From contig CAYRVH010000003.1 in the NCBI GenBank assembly GCA_964427855.1, positions 33,974 through 97,973 on the forward strand: 64,000 nucleotides of DNA, given 5' to 3'. The translations under genes and the position numbers were made by a program. The notes beneath the pieces are model-generated. The model did not search any database, was not told the origin of the DNA, and saw nothing but the letters and a program-made list of their open reading frames with translations. Of the stretch, positions 34,648-44,393 are shown one piece after another; within the stretch, counting starts at the first letter, position 1, and every line of letters begins with the position of its first letter. Source of the stretch: JAUPKT01 sp964427855. GTDB taxonomy: Bacteria > Desulfobacterota > Desulfomonilia > Desulfomonilales > Desulfomonilaceae.

Positions 34648-36240
34648 CTATTGTGGCAAGGGGGCGCTCTCTTGTTCCAAGAGGTGGGCGGGGAAAACGA
34701 GTTTGAAAACCGTCCCTCCGTTGTCGTAACAATCTTCGATCCGAGAGCAACATTCACATGCGGTGATGTCGCCCGGGCACAGGTCCGTGACGTTTGGGAT
34801 GCAGGAGCATCTCTTCGTGTCCAATCGGATTTGGAAGCCGTAGCGTTCAGCGAGCACCTTCATCTTGAGGAGGTCCGTACCCGTTCCCCCGGCGTTGAAG
34901 GCATACGGGACGCTTGATTTATATAGGTACGTCTCCCTTGTTGGATAAAATCCCTCGAAGATATTTGGCCGTTCTGAATCCGGTATGCCTACCCCGTAAT
35001 CTTGCACAGTGAGAATATACACACCTCCCGACTTCTCTCCTCGGACAATTATTTTGCCATGGTCGGGCGTATTTTCGATCGCATTACGGACGAGTCCACT
35101 CAGGACTGAGGTGAGCACGCGGGGGCCAATTTTGAGTGTCCCAGGATCGACGACAGAGAATTCTATAGACAAATTTCGGAGCGATGCGAGAGATTCAACC
35201 TGTTTTTGGAGCTGATGGAAGATTTCCGGGATGTGCGCACAGGGCGCGTCGGTCTCCTCATTCAATTCAAACATCTCTGCTATAGTGTTGTGCAAGACAT
35301 TCAGCGGTGCGGAGAGGTTTGGATTGTTGTCTCCGACAATGTCAATCAAATCTTGTAAAAACTTGTTGAGCTTTTGAGCGATCCCGTTTCTCAGTAACTC
35401 TCTATTTTCAACTATTTCAGACACCTGCATTTCCAGGTTTTTCAGCCGATCGAGATTTCGATAAATTCTAAGAAAAGGCAAATCTGAGGCGTTAATTCCC
35501 GCAGCATCGATTTTGCGCTCGAGGATGCGCACAGAGGCTTCCACTATAGCCAAGGGGGTTTTCAACTCGTGTGAAAGGTGGTTGAGAACCCTAGTTTTCA
35601 CCCTGTTCAATCGCTCGAGCTCTTTGTGAGAACTCATCAATCTCTCGTAATACGTTGCATTTTCAATAGCTAGGGCGACGTTCCCGGAGAGCGCGGACAC
35701 GATCTCCACATCTTCCTGTGTGAAGTCGCCTTCCTTGTTCAGAGCGTACAGGACGCCGAGGCGCTTTTCCCGAGCTTGTAAAGGGACGCAAATCATGTTC
35801 CTGGTCACAAAGCCCGACCTGGTTTCCACAGGTCTGTAGATCCTCGGATCGGTTTTGGCATCGTGGATTAATGCGGGTTCCCCGGTTCGGAATACCCAGC
35901 CGGCTACGCCCTTGTCTTTGGGTACTCTGATGATCTCTCTCGCCGACGAGAGGAAACTTTCTTTATCTTCAACAGTGCGCCAGTAAAAATCATTTTTTTC
36001 CTCATCGTGCAGCAGAACCCCAGCCCCCTCACAATTCAGTACGCTTTGGACTTCTCTCACGACGATACGGAGCAATTCATCAAGGTCTGTGGTTGTTGCC
36101 ATTGCCTTAGAGGCCTTGAGCAACAGGACCATCTTGTCGGCGGGTATTTGGTGCGAACTATTTGTGGGAGATAGCGATTCCACGGGTTGGCCTTTGGTTG
36201 AGACGGACACGCCGCGTGTCCCTGCGGTCCGCTCGTTCAT
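34648..36240 (-). CDS. GAF-domain sensor histidine kinase with a cysteine cluster
   Basis: 530 residues, cytoplasmic (no membrane segment). GAF domain at about 37-200, a HisKA domain with phosphoacceptor His224 in SHELKTPLAI, a helical middle, then a HATPase with N-box RNAIENTPDHG (385-395), G1 DYGVGIP (414-420) and GGTGTDLLKMK (451-461). Between the last ATPase motif and the final strand lies an insert with seven cysteines: C478, C480, C488, C495, C497, C498, C504. This could bind an iron-sulfur cluster or zinc, giving redox control; that is inference. Last gene of the long minus-strand run after dxs; no strong ribosome binding site is seen. Confidence 0.88.
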   Translation of the reverse strand: MNERTAGTRGVSVSTKGQPVESLSPTNSSHQIPADKMVLLLKASKAMATTTDLDELLRIVVREVQSVLNCEGAGVLLHDEEKNDFYWRTVEDKESFLSSAREIIRVPKDKGVAGWVFRTGEPALIHDAKTDPRIYRPVETRSGFVTRNMICVPLQAREKRLGVLYALNKEGDFTQEDVEIVSALSGNVALAIENATYYERLMSSHKELERLNRVKTRVLNHLSHELKTPLAIVEASVRILERKIDAAGINASDLPFLRIYRNLDRLKNLEMQVSEIVENRELLRNGIAQKLNKFLQDLIDIVGDNNPNLSAPLNVLHNTIAEMFELNEETDAPCAHIPEIFHQLQKQVESLASLRNLSIEFSVVDPGTLKIGPRVLTSVLSGLVRNAIENTPDHGKIIVRGEKSGGVYILTVQDYGVGIPDSERPNIFEGFYPTRETYLYKSSVPYAFNAGGTGTDLLKMKVLAERYGFQIRLDTKRCSCIPNVTDLCPGDITACECCSRIEDCYDNGGTVFKLVFPAHLLEQESAPLPQ

Positions 36241-36300
36241 CGATGTGGGCGGGCCACGAGACCGAGGGATACGCGGGCAATAAGTCTTGACTGATCTCCT

Positions 36301-38254
36301 TTAACTCCCGACATTGATTCGAAGATATTTTCTGGCTGGGCCCGAAGACAGCATCGTCTTGCATTGATCGGCAATACCTGAAGGCGAGAGACCAAGATCG
36401 TCAAGGAGTTCTTCCCTGGTTCCGTGTTCAATAAATTTGTCAGGGATGCCGAGACGACGAACCTTGACATCAGTGAGGCCCTCGTCTTGGAACAGCTCCA
36501 ACACGGCGCTGCCAAAACCGCCGGCAAGAATCCCCTCTTCGACGGTTACGACGAACCCGGTTTTGGCTGCCAGCGGGGCCAAAAGTTCTTTATCGAGGGG
36601 TTTGATATATCGCGCGTTCACGACCGCAACCGAAAAACCCTCTTGGGCGAGCAGTAGAGACGCTTGTTTGGCTGCTGCCACCATTGATCCTATGGCAATG
36701 ATAACCATATCGTCACCTTGATTCACCAATTGTGCGCTGAATGGCAGCATCTGCGGCTCTTTTTTTAACTGTGCTCCGAACCCATGCGCTCGAGGATACC
36801 TTATTACGCACGGCCGCCGGAGCGATATCGCAGTGAAAAGCATATCCGCCAACTCATCTTCGTCAGAGGGCGCCATCATGATGAGATTGGGTATATGTCT
36901 GCAAAAAGCCATATCGAATACGCCGTGATGCGTAGGGCCGTCTTCGCCCACCAGGCCTGCCCTGTCCATGGCAAAGACTACCGGATGACCCTGCATGCAC
37001 ACGTCATGGATGATATGATCATAGCCCCTCTGCATGAAGGTCGAATAAATGGCGACAACGGGTTTGTATCCCTCAGAAGCCAACCCTCCCGCAAAGACCA
37101 CCCCGTGCTGTTCGGCGATGCCTACATCAAAGAATCGCCTGGGGAAAAGTCTGGCGAATTCGGCCAAGCCGGTTCCGTATTCCATGGCTGCGGTAATGGC
37201 AACGATCTTCTGATCTCTGGAACCGAGCTTTACCATGGTCTTNNNNNNNNNNNNNNNNNAAAACCGATGTATATGTTGGGGGAGTATCAACGACTTCGAA
37301 GGCGCCCGACGCTCGGTCAAAGGGCCCGACGCCATGGAAGCGACTTGGATCCTGCTCTGCCTGACAATACCCCTTCCCTTTGCAGGTGATAGTGTGGACA
37401 AGCACCGGTTCCTTGAAGCGTTTGACGTTCTGAAAGGTATCAACGAGATGCTTGATCTGGTGGCCATCGATGGGGCCGACGTAATTGAATCCAAGGTCCT
37501 CGAAAAGCCGGCCAGGCGTCACGAAGCCTTTGAGCGCTTCTTCGAACTGTTTCGCCCAAGAATACATGGAACGCCCCATAAGGCCCGGGATATTTTTGAG
37601 GACGTTTTTAACTTCTTCTCTGAAGCGCGTCACCAATTGGCCCGTCATGATGCGGTTGAGATACGCAGCGATAGCGCCCACATTGGGTGAGATGGACATC
37701 TCGTTGTCGTTGAGGATAATGATGAGATCTTTCTCGGCTGCGCCGGCTTGATTCAATCCTTCATAGGAAACGCCGCACGTAAGCGAGCCGTCGCCCACGA
37801 TGGCTATCACCTTGTGCTGACCACCCTCAAAACATCTTGCCTGTGCAAGGGCCGCAGCAGCGCTGATCGCATTCCCCGCATGGCCAACATCGAAGAAATC
37901 GTACTCGCTCTCCGAGCGCTTGGGAAAGCCCGCTATGCCTCCTCTGGTGCGAAGTCTTTGAAAGAGCTCCCTTCTTCCCGTCAATATCTTATATGCGTAG
38001 CACTGGTGCCCCACGTCGAAGATAATCCGATCATGAGGCGGAGAGAACACCCTAAGCAAGGCGATGGTAAGCTCCACCACGCCGAGGCTCGAAGCGAGAT
38101 GACCTCCTTTTTGTGATACCGTATCGATAATAAGTTCCCGGACCTCAGACGCCAACTGTTTAAGAGAGTCGATGGACAATGCCTTAAGGTCATCCGGTCC
38201 GTGGATGGTCTCGAGCAGCAGATTATTTTGTCCCAAGGTTTCGCCGTTGTTCAT
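36301..38254 (-). CDS. dxs: 1-Deoxy-D-xylulose-5-phosphate synthase (interrupted by a 17-N gap)
   Basis: Transketolase-like thiamine-diphosphate enzyme that makes DXP from pyruvate and glyceraldehyde-3-phosphate, the first step of the MEP isoprenoid pathway. The N-terminal half shows DVGHQCYAYKILTGR and the TPP motif GDGSLTCGVSYEGLNQAG with LNDNEMSISPNVG. The C-terminal half shows FFDVGIAEQHGVVFAGGLA (catalytic Glu), MQRGYDHIIHDV, and DRAGLVGEDGPTHHG. Ns at 37243-37259 separate the halves and the frame differs across them. The halves join as TYTS...KTMVKLG with a few residues missing. It sits with ispA and xseB, a classical cluster. Confidence 0.95.
37243..37259. other. Assembly gap inside dxs
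   Basis: Run of 17 N with a frame change across it. The flanking protein is otherwise intact. Confidence 0.95.
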
Positions 38255-38274
38255 ACCCAGACTCTCAATTTATC

Positions 38275-39165
38275 TCACTTGATACGCTGCCCGACGTACA
38301 GGCAAATCTCCGACAAGGTCGATGCCCTTTGTCCAAGGGGCTCGAGCACTCTCAAGGCGCTATTGATATGCTCCCGCATTTTGTTTTTGGCCGCATCCAA
38401 TCCCATGATCGCCGGAAAAGTGGCCTTGCCCTTCTCCTGGTCCTTGTGCACCGCCTTACCAAGCGTCTGAGGATCACCCTCTATATCAAGCACATCGTCC
38501 TTTATCTGAAAAACGACTCCAAGATGATCGCCAAACTCACTAAGTATGTGAATCTGTTGGGACGACCCACCGCCCAGCAAAGCGCCGCACACCAAGGATG
38601 CTCTGATCAACGCGCCTGTCTTGCCGGTGACTATATCGCTCACAGTCTGTTCGTTCACCGCCCGTCCTTCACTGACGATGTCGAGGTATTGGCCTTTGAC
38701 CAATCCTCGGTATCCTGCCGCGGCGGCGAGCTCGTGGATGGCCTGCAAAAGGCGGTGTGCGGGGTGAATACGCGCCGTTTGCGGGCTTGAGAGGACGTCA
38801 AAGGCAAATGTAAGGAGGGCGTCACCAGCGAGTATTGCCACTGCCTCTCCAAACACCTTGTGCAGCGTCGGCTTCCCTCGCCGCGTGTCGTCATCGTCCA
38901 TAGCCGGCAGATCGTCGTGTATCAGTGAATATGTGTGAATGCATTCCAATGCCACTGCCAAGGGCAGCATGTTGGAGGCGTCTGCTCCCACAATCTCCCC
39001 GGCTTCCATAGCGAGAATAGGCCTGATCCGCTTTCCCCCAGCGAAGAGACTGTAACGCATGGCCTCGTGAAGATGCCGTCCTCCTTCATTGGCTGCCGGA
39101 AGCATCGCCTCAAGCGCCTTATCAACGATTCTCTTTCTTTCGGCTAAATATAGGTCTAGGGCCAC
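38275..39165 (-). CDS. ispA: Short-chain polyprenyl (farnesyl/geranyl) diphosphate synthase
   Basis: 296 residues. First Asp-rich motif DDLPAMDDDD starts at residue 84, second motif DDVLD at 223-227, with GGKRIRP (43-49) and GKTGAL (181-186). Bulky residues before the first motif (Tyr79 at the usual -5 position) are those of C15-type synthases. It condenses IPP with DMAPP/GPP. The start is GTG. The order xseB-ispA-dxs is common across proteobacteria; dxs follows 20 bases downstream. Confidence 0.94.
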   Translation of the reverse strand: MALDLYLAERKRIVDKALEAMLPAANEGGRHLHEAMRYSLFAGGKRIRPILAMEAGEIVGADASNMLPLAVALECIHTYSLIHDDLPAMDDDDTRRGKPTLHKVFGEAVAILAGDALLTFAFDVLSSPQTARIHPAHRLLQAIHELAAAAGYRGLVKGQYLDIVSEGRAVNEQTVSDIVTGKTGALIRASLVCGALLGGGSSQQIHILSEFGDHLGVVFQIKDDVLDIEGDPQTLGKAVHKDQEKGKATFPAIMGLDAAKNKMREHINSALRVLEPLGQRASTLSEICLYVGQRIK

Positions 39166-39176
39166 GTGTCGAGATT

Positions 39177-39425
39177 CTATTCCATTTCCTTGCTGATGGG
39201 CGTTTTCTCCATCGTGCTTAGGAGCTGCTCTACTTTTCCTTCAACGTCGTTCAGTATTCCGAAAAGGCGCCTGGATACTTGAATACCTTCCTCAAACAGC
39301 TTCAGGCTCTCTTCGAGACCTACTCCCCCTTGCTCCAGCTTTTCCACGATGGAGCGGAGTTTGTCGAGATAGGCGTCAAAACGTTCGGAGCCTGCGTTGT
39401 CAACAGTTTGCGCTTTTGTCATCAT
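39177..39425 (-). CDS. xseB: Exodeoxyribonuclease VII small subunit
   Basis: 82 residues from the first of two adjacent ATGs; the open frame continues 74 codons upstream into the end of the TPR gene without support. Core motif RFDAYLDKLRSIVEKLEQGG, then LEESLKLFEEG, is the diagnostic XseB helical hairpin. It needs the large subunit XseA for single-strand DNA cleavage; xseA is not in this window. It lies 11 bases before ispA. Confidence 0.92.
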   Translation of the reverse strand: MMTKAQTVDNAGSERFDAYLDKLRSIVEKLEQGGVGLEESLKLFEEGIQVSRRLFGILNDVEGKVEQLLSTMEKTPISKEME

Positions 39426-39486
39426 TCGGCGTCCCACTTTATATTGCCTCATCGAGGGCTGACGTTGCCATTGAGGCTCTAAGGCC

Positions 39487-40020
39487 TCATTTTTGCTTTC
39501 CTTCTGCGAGAAGCTCACTGAGCTCCCGTTTCGCTGCGGTGAGACTAGGATCGACAGTGATGGCCTTGGAAAAGACCTGAACTGCCGCGTCGTAGCGCAT
39601 AAAAAAATTCTTTTGAATGTAGCCCTCCAGAAAATATCCCTCTGCAAGCTTTTCAGGCATGACGCCGGCCAACCTCTCGTGCAATTTGTTGGCTAATTGC
39701 ACGTCTTCAAGGGCCGTCTTCACATAATAAGCGGGGAACTGCTGATAAATCCGGCCTCGGATTTTGGTCTCAGCGAGTGACAACATCACATCGGCATACA
39801 GCGGAGACTCCGTATGGCCGCTGCTTTCCAGAGCGTCGCGAGCCTCATTGAGGTGATCGAGGGCTTCGAGATAATGCTTTTTCTCCATGAGCCCCGAGCC
39901 CGCCTTCAACAATTTCTGGGGCGCCTGCTCGATTTGTTCTTGTCCCGCGTCTGTGCTTACCGCCGCTAAGACATACATCGCGAGCACGAGCGCTATACAC
40001 AAGCAGCGTAAGACATTCAT
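39487..40020 (-). CDS. Small exported TPR-like protein
   Basis: 177 residues. Signal peptide at residues 1-25 (VLRCLCIALVLAMYVLAAVS, cleavage near TDAG). The mature part is helical with two TPR-like segments: MEKKHYLEALDHLNEARDAL, and FMRYDAAVQVFSKAITVDPS near the end. Probably a periplasmic scaffold; function unknown. It precedes xseB by 61 bases, so it may be co-transcribed with the isoprenoid genes. Confidence 0.75.
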   Translation of the reverse strand: MNVLRCLCIALVLAMYVLAAVSTDAGQEQIEQAPQKLLKAGSGLMEKKHYLEALDHLNEARDALESSGHTESPLYADVMLSLAETKIRGRIYQQFPAYYVKTALEDVQLANKLHERLAGVMPEKLAEGYFLEGYIQKNFFMRYDAAVQVFSKAITVDPSLTAAKRELSELLAEGKQK

Positions 40021-40065
40021 CTGCTATTATTCTCTCGGCGTGAGGTCACTGTACGATACTTCCAT

Positions 40066-40094
40066 TATGTATATCAGCGAGGGGCTAAAATCAA
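40066..40094 (-). promoter_or_regulatory. Weak promoter candidate before the TPR-xseB-ispA-dxs run
   Basis: On the minus strand TTGATT (40094-40089), 17-base spacer, TACATA (40071-40066), about 45 bases before the start at 40020. The -10 is poor. The 176-base gap here (40021-40196) is the only spacer in this run long enough for a promoter. Confidence 0.3.
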
Positions 40095-40196
40095 TGAGAT
40101 AGATGCAGGTATTTCTTTTTGCAGCCGTCTTTAAGAACTTTGCGTCTACTTGGGGAAGGTAGGCTTTTGAAGATCACCGTATTCGCAGGGGCTATG

Positions 40197-41255
40197 CTAT
40201 CTGAGTACTTCTATGACGACGCGGCGGCCTTCACGTTCAGAGACTGCAGCCTGCATGTTTCCTTGGGAAACGGCTCCATGAGGAACAATTTTTATTCGAG
40301 ACGGAGGGACGCCATACCTTTTAGTGAGGTACGCGGAAACTGCTTCAGCCCGCTGTTTGGAGAGCTTCATATTGTATTCCGGTTTCCCTCGCCCATCCGT
40401 AAAGCCATGGAGCACAATTTGCGCCGTGGGACTTTGGCGGAATTGTCGAACCGCCGCGTCCATGGCAGCTACATTGGCGGCATTTGCCGTAGGGTCGGCA
40501 GACGTAACAGAGACGCTGTTGAGATCAAATGTCACGATGTTGCCGGAGGGCCTGGCGTCTGACTGGGGTGTGGGCGGTGCTGATCTCTGACATGGTATCA
40601 CGAGAAACCGTCTCATCCATGCGTGCCACTCTGCAGGGGAATTTATGGCGTCGGCGTTGTGGTACGTTCCCCTTCCTCGCTCGGCAATGCCCTTGAGGAT
40701 ATATGTCCCCTCTTGCGCGTTGCCAATCTGAAAAGTATGAATCTGCACGTTTGGATTGTTCGCGCATATTTGTTCGGTTATCTTGATAGGATCTACTTTG
40801 CAGGATTCGATGCCTCCCCCTACCACGACAATGACTGAATTGCCCTGCAATCCGGCCACGTCGTCGGCGGCTCCCCGCAACCCTGCAGACAGGGAACTCA
40901 TCCCATACGATATTGATCGTGGAAATGAATTGATGAAGCGTTGAGGATCCCATGGCTGCACAGCAAGGATACTCTCTGTACTGTCGCACCCCATGCCGAC
41001 TTTCAGGCCATAGTGCCTTAACCCGACATTGAAAAAGCCATCCGCCGTAATGGGCATGGCCTCTTGAAAAAAATTCATTTGTTTCAGGAGAAACTGATAC
41101 CGGTCGCGTTCTTTCATGAAGCCGGAGGCGTCGAAAAGTACGAGGATGTTTGGCACGCCTCGGCAGTCATCAGCGGATGCAATGGATACGAACAAAACCA
41201 GGATCAGCGAAGCAGCTGCCGTCCGCTTGATCACCGTGGTCTTTGTCGCACCCAT
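40197..41255 (-). CDS. Exported vWA domain - OmpA peptidoglycan-binding protein
   Basis: 352 residues from ATG 41255 (GGGAGG four bases upstream); a GTG at 41267 is the alternative. Signal peptide (IKRTAAASLILVLFVSIASA). A von Willebrand A domain follows, starting NILVLFDASGFM. Its metal site is DASGF, not DxSxS, so metal binding may be lost. The C-terminal third is an OmpA/MotB-like domain: IVTFDLNSV, then VLHGFTDGRGKPEYNMKLSK (the NxxLSxxRA region) and QRAEAVSAYL. A likely periplasmic protein anchored to peptidoglycan that displays a binding domain. Partner unknown. Confidence 0.85.
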   Translation of the reverse strand: MGATKTTVIKRTAAASLILVLFVSIASADDCRGVPNILVLFDASGFMKERDRYQFLLKQMNFFQEAMPITADGFFNVGLRHYGLKVGMGCDSTESILAVQPWDPQRFINSFPRSISYGMSSLSAGLRGAADDVAGLQGNSVIVVVGGGIESCKVDPIKITEQICANNPNVQIHTFQIGNAQEGTYILKGIAERGRGTYHNADAINSPAEWHAWMRRFLVIPCQRSAPPTPQSDARPSGNIVTFDLNSVSVTSADPTANAANVAAMDAAVRQFRQSPTAQIVLHGFTDGRGKPEYNMKLSKQRAEAVSAYLTKRYGVPPSRIKIVPHGAVSQGNMQAAVSEREGRRVVIEVLR

Positions 41256-41355
41256 TGAGCCTCCCACACCTCGCCGCCTACCAAAACGGCAAACTCATTG
41301 ATTTCCGTGCAACTAGCAGACGAGGAGCATGTTGTCAACAAATTTAGCGAAAGCA

Positions 41356-42251
41356 TTATGTCCTTCGATACCTCGACAAGGAGATGGAGGCGAATCCGAG
41401 AGATTGCACGCACGCGAGTATTTCCTCTATATGCCTTGCGGTACTTATTCGATCATGCATGAGTACGACGTCTTGAGGTCGAGCGCCTTTTAAGGCGGCT
41501 AGAACGCGAGAAAAGGGCCTTTGATTCCACCAAAGTTCCATCTGCCAGTCGTTCGTGTCCAAGTCCCACCAAGCCATTTGATAACCCAGCTCTGCCAGCG
41601 TGTAGTTGCAAACCCCTTGTTGCGTCCCAACGGTAGAGCTCCGTAAGGGAACCGAAAGAAGCGGTCCTGGGTCAACGGGTCCCCGCCTGCTTCCGCAATT
41701 ACGTCTTGGATGAGTTCGTGCGTCGTTCTAATTTCCTTTTCGGCCTTTTTGGCCGATATTGAAGAAAACGCAGGATGAGAGTAGGAGTGATTAGCTATTT
41801 CATGACCGGCCTGAATGGCTCGAACCGCTATTTTGCGCAGGTCCCCGTTGGCGAGGTTCCGACCGATAACAAAGAATGTGGCCTTATGCGTCGTGCTCTC
41901 CAGCGCATCGACGATTCGAGCGCTGCACGCCAGGGGACCATCATCGAACGTGAGATAAATTGACCGCCTGGAAGATGGCGCACTGAGGGTCTCTTTCCAC
42001 GTAGGTCTGAGGAACGGCTCCGCTGTGGCGCTCTCTCCGCACAGAGGCTCAATAGAATCTCGACGACCTGACAACAGCCCCAGCAGCCGCTCAAGCTGAG
42101 ACGGCTGGCAAAGACTCCCTACGCCAAAAGCAGCGGCAAAAGAAAAAAAACTCCGACGGGAACATCCCGGCGGAGAAACCTTGTCCTGCGGCGTACCTGG
42201 GCATTTGCGGAAGGTCGAGCTATAGTCAGCTGTTGCCTTCGGCCGCATCAT
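41356..42251 (-). pseudogene. Tat-exported polysaccharide deacetylase, single-base frameshift
   Basis: NodB-fold deacetylase (CE4). N-terminal twin-arginine signal SRRSFFSFAAAFGVG (near residues 31-45). Catalytic motifs: SIYLTFDDGP (Asp pair), HEIANHSYSHPAF (metal His) and RFPYGALPLG. After LPLG the frame is lost and the 250-codon frame ends at 41499 in unrelated sequence. The true C-terminus continues in another frame as TQQGVCNYTLAELGYQMAWW, DLDTNDW and the conserved DVVLMHD, ending at 41356. One missing base in the G-run at 41626-41628 explains it. Either a sequencing/assembly error or a recent mutation. It would act on peptidoglycan or another N-acetylated glycan. Confidence 0.85.
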
Positions 42252-42260
42252 TTCGCTTCG

Positions 42261-42803
42261 TCATTTTTTCAGCAGAAAACACTTTTCGTCTCCTACTTCT
42301 CCCTTGAGATGATACTCCAATTGATTAGCAGGGACTTCTTTCACCTGGTACACGACATCCCATTCTTTGGATTTGCCGTTCCAAGAATATTGCTGAAGGG
42401 ATATCTTTTTCCCCTTCTCGACGTAAAGAAGGAGATACCATCCTCCGTAGATTTTGGAAAAGCAGGTCTTAATGTATTTCACATTCGGAATTTCTTTGGC
42501 AAACTTGAGGGCAGCCTGGTTGATTTCTTCCTTTTCGAGCAATTCAGGCATTTCGCCGCTGCTAGTCTTTTCCTTGCTCGCGACATAATCAGGCGGCGGC
42601 GGCAGGGGTTTGAGCAATGCGTCTACGCCAGCCCCAGGCTGCCCTGGAGATTGCGTCTGAGCTTGCGTAGCTGCCGGTTTGGCCGACCTGAATCCCGGTA
42701 CACAGCCCATAGCCACAACAGTTATGAGCGCGGTCACCAGGGTGACAATCGATGAGGAGAACTTGGCCACGGGATCCCCAGTCAAAACTGTTATGAGGCG
42801 CAT
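42261..42803 (-). CDS. Putative lipoprotein of unknown function
   Basis: 180 residues from ATG 42803. A hydrophobic N-terminus ends in VVAMGC, a plausible lipobox with the lipidated Cys near residue 34. A Pro/Gln/Ala-rich linker follows, then a small alpha/beta domain with IKTCFSKIYGGWYLLLYVEK. No family recognised. The stop is 10 bases before the deacetylase start, and it leads the long minus-strand run. Divergent from der. Confidence 0.65.
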   Translation of the reverse strand: MRLITVLTGDPVAKFSSSIVTLVTALITVVAMGCVPGFRSAKPAATQAQTQSPGQPGAGVDALLKPLPPPPDYVASKEKTSSGEMPELLEKEEINQAALKFAKEIPNVKYIKTCFSKIYGGWYLLLYVEKGKKISLQQYSWNGKSKEWDVVYQVKEVPANQLEYHLKGEVGDEKCFLLKK

Positions 42804-42920
42804 GTAGAATACCACCAGAGCCGGAAAAATGCAAGGTTATTGAGTCATGACGAAACCAAATAAGTGTTGTACGGTCGCCATGTTGTTGTCATTTTATGAT
42901 ATCGAATTTCTTCTCCTACG

Positions 42921-42926
42921 TATAAT
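42921..42926 (+). promoter_or_regulatory. Consensus -10 box upstream of der
   Basis: Perfect TATAAT about 80 bases before the der ATG. No good -35 is present at 16-18 bases, so the promoter would need an activator or rely on the -10. Confidence 0.3.
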
Positions 42927-43004
42927 GTACAGGCATTATGACTTTTTTATGAGATCTTTTAGGGAAACAACCCTTTTGGCGGCAGGTTGTATTATCATAG
43001 AGAT

Positions 43005-44384
43005 ATGGCAAAACGCGCGCAAAAAATAGTAGCCCTTGTGGGACGACCGAACGTCGGAAAATCAACGCTTTTTAACGCGCTTGTGGGCCGGCGCAAAGCC
43101 CTGGTAGAAGACGTCCCTGGCCTTACCCGAGACCGAAACTATGGTGAATGCTTTTTGGGAGAGAACGCCTTTACGGTGGTGGATACTGGGGGATTCGAGC
43201 CGACAAGCGCCGACGAGACCTTGTCTCAGATGCGCACCCAAACTATGTTGGCCATACAAGAGGCGGACATCGTTGTGTTCATGGCTGATGGCAAGACGGG
43301 ACTTCACCCTTCGGATCATGACATCGTCCGGCTGCTCCAACGTTCAAATAAAACCGTCTTTTATGTGGTGAACAAAATCGATTCAGAGAAAGACGAGGCC
43401 CTTGCATTTGATTTTTACGGGCTTGGTATAGAGACCCTTTTTACCTTGAGCGCATTGACAGGTTACGGATTGAGGGATTTCTTGGATACCTTGTCGGCGG
43501 AGATACCAACGAGCGTTGGCGCGCCAAGCGCATTCCCTGAAGGTCAGGACCTACCGAGGATTGCGGTAGTGGGAAGACCCAATGTTGGAAAATCCACGCT
43601 GATAAATCTCCTCGTGGGCCAGGAGCGAGTTTTGGCCAATCCAGCACCCGGGACGACAAGGGATTCCATCGACACCGTCGTAAAGCGAAACGGCAAAGAG
43701 TATATTTTTATCGACACCGCGGGCATACGCCGGCACAGCCGCATCAGCGACGTCGTTGAGAAATACAGCGTGATTAAGGCGTTTCAGAGCATAAATCGCT
43801 GTGATATAGCCGTGCTGTTGTTGGATGCCGTGGAACTTGTGACTGATCAGGACGCTCGAATCGCGGGCTACGCGTACAACCACGGCAAAGGAGTCATCAT
43901 TGCCGTCAATAAATGGGACGCAATTCCCAAGAATGCAAACACTGCCGAGGCATGCATCGCCAAGGTGAAGGCCGCTCTCAAATATTTGGACTATGCGCCC
44001 GTGGTGACCATTTCCGGATTGCGAGGTACGCGAGTTCCGCGACTCTTCACCCTCATCGATGAACTCGAAACCGCGTACCGGCGGCGGATTTCAACCGGTG
44101 AACTGAACAGGTTTATGGGCGAAGTGGTGGCTGGTACGCCACCCGGTATGTATCGAAAGACGAAGAGGATAAAGATCTATTTCTGTACTCAGATTGGGGT
44201 GGGGCCTCCGACTATCGCTTTTTTTTGCAACTATCCGGAAGCTATACATTTTTCTTATCGCCGTTTCTTGGCAAATCAGATACGGGCCCGCTTCCAATTT
44301 GGGTCATCGCCATTAAAGCTTCTTTTTCGCAAGCGTACGAGGGACGACATAAGGAAATATGGATCGATTCATGATTCTTCGTAG
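43005..44384 (+). CDS. der: Ribosome-associated GTPase Der
   Basis: 459 residues from ATG 43005. Two tandem GTPase domains: G1 GRPNVGKST occurs near residues 14 and 187; G3 DTGG and DTAG; G4 NKID and NKWD. A C-terminal KH-like domain follows (GTPPGMYRKTKRIKIYFCTQ). Der is needed for 50S subunit assembly. The C-terminal tail is basic (KLLFRKRTRDDIRKYG), as usual. Upstream is the divergent lipoprotein gene; downstream a 172-base spacer leads to the Rel gene. Confidence 0.96.
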   Translation: MAKRAQKIVALVGRPNVGKSTLFNALVGRRKALVEDVPGLTRDRNYGECFLGENAFTVVDTGGFEPTSADETLSQMRTQTMLAIQEADIVVFMADGKTGLHPSDHDIVRLLQRSNKTVFYVVNKIDSEKDEALAFDFYGLGIETLFTLSALTGYGLRDFLDTLSAEIPTSVGAPSAFPEGQDLPRIAVVGRPNVGKSTLINLLVGQERVLANPAPGTTRDSIDTVVKRNGKEYIFIDTAGIRRHSRISDVVEKYSVIKAFQSINRCDIAVLLLDAVELVTDQDARIAGYAYNHGKGVIIAVNKWDAIPKNANTAEACIAKVKAALKYLDYAPVVTISGLRGTRVPRLFTLIDELETAYRRRISTGELNRFMGEVVAGTPPGMYRKTKRIKIYFCTQIGVGPPTIAFFCNYPEAIHFSYRRFLANQIRARFQFGSSPLKLLFRKRTRDDIRKYGSIHDSS

Positions 44385-44393
44385 AGAAATATA

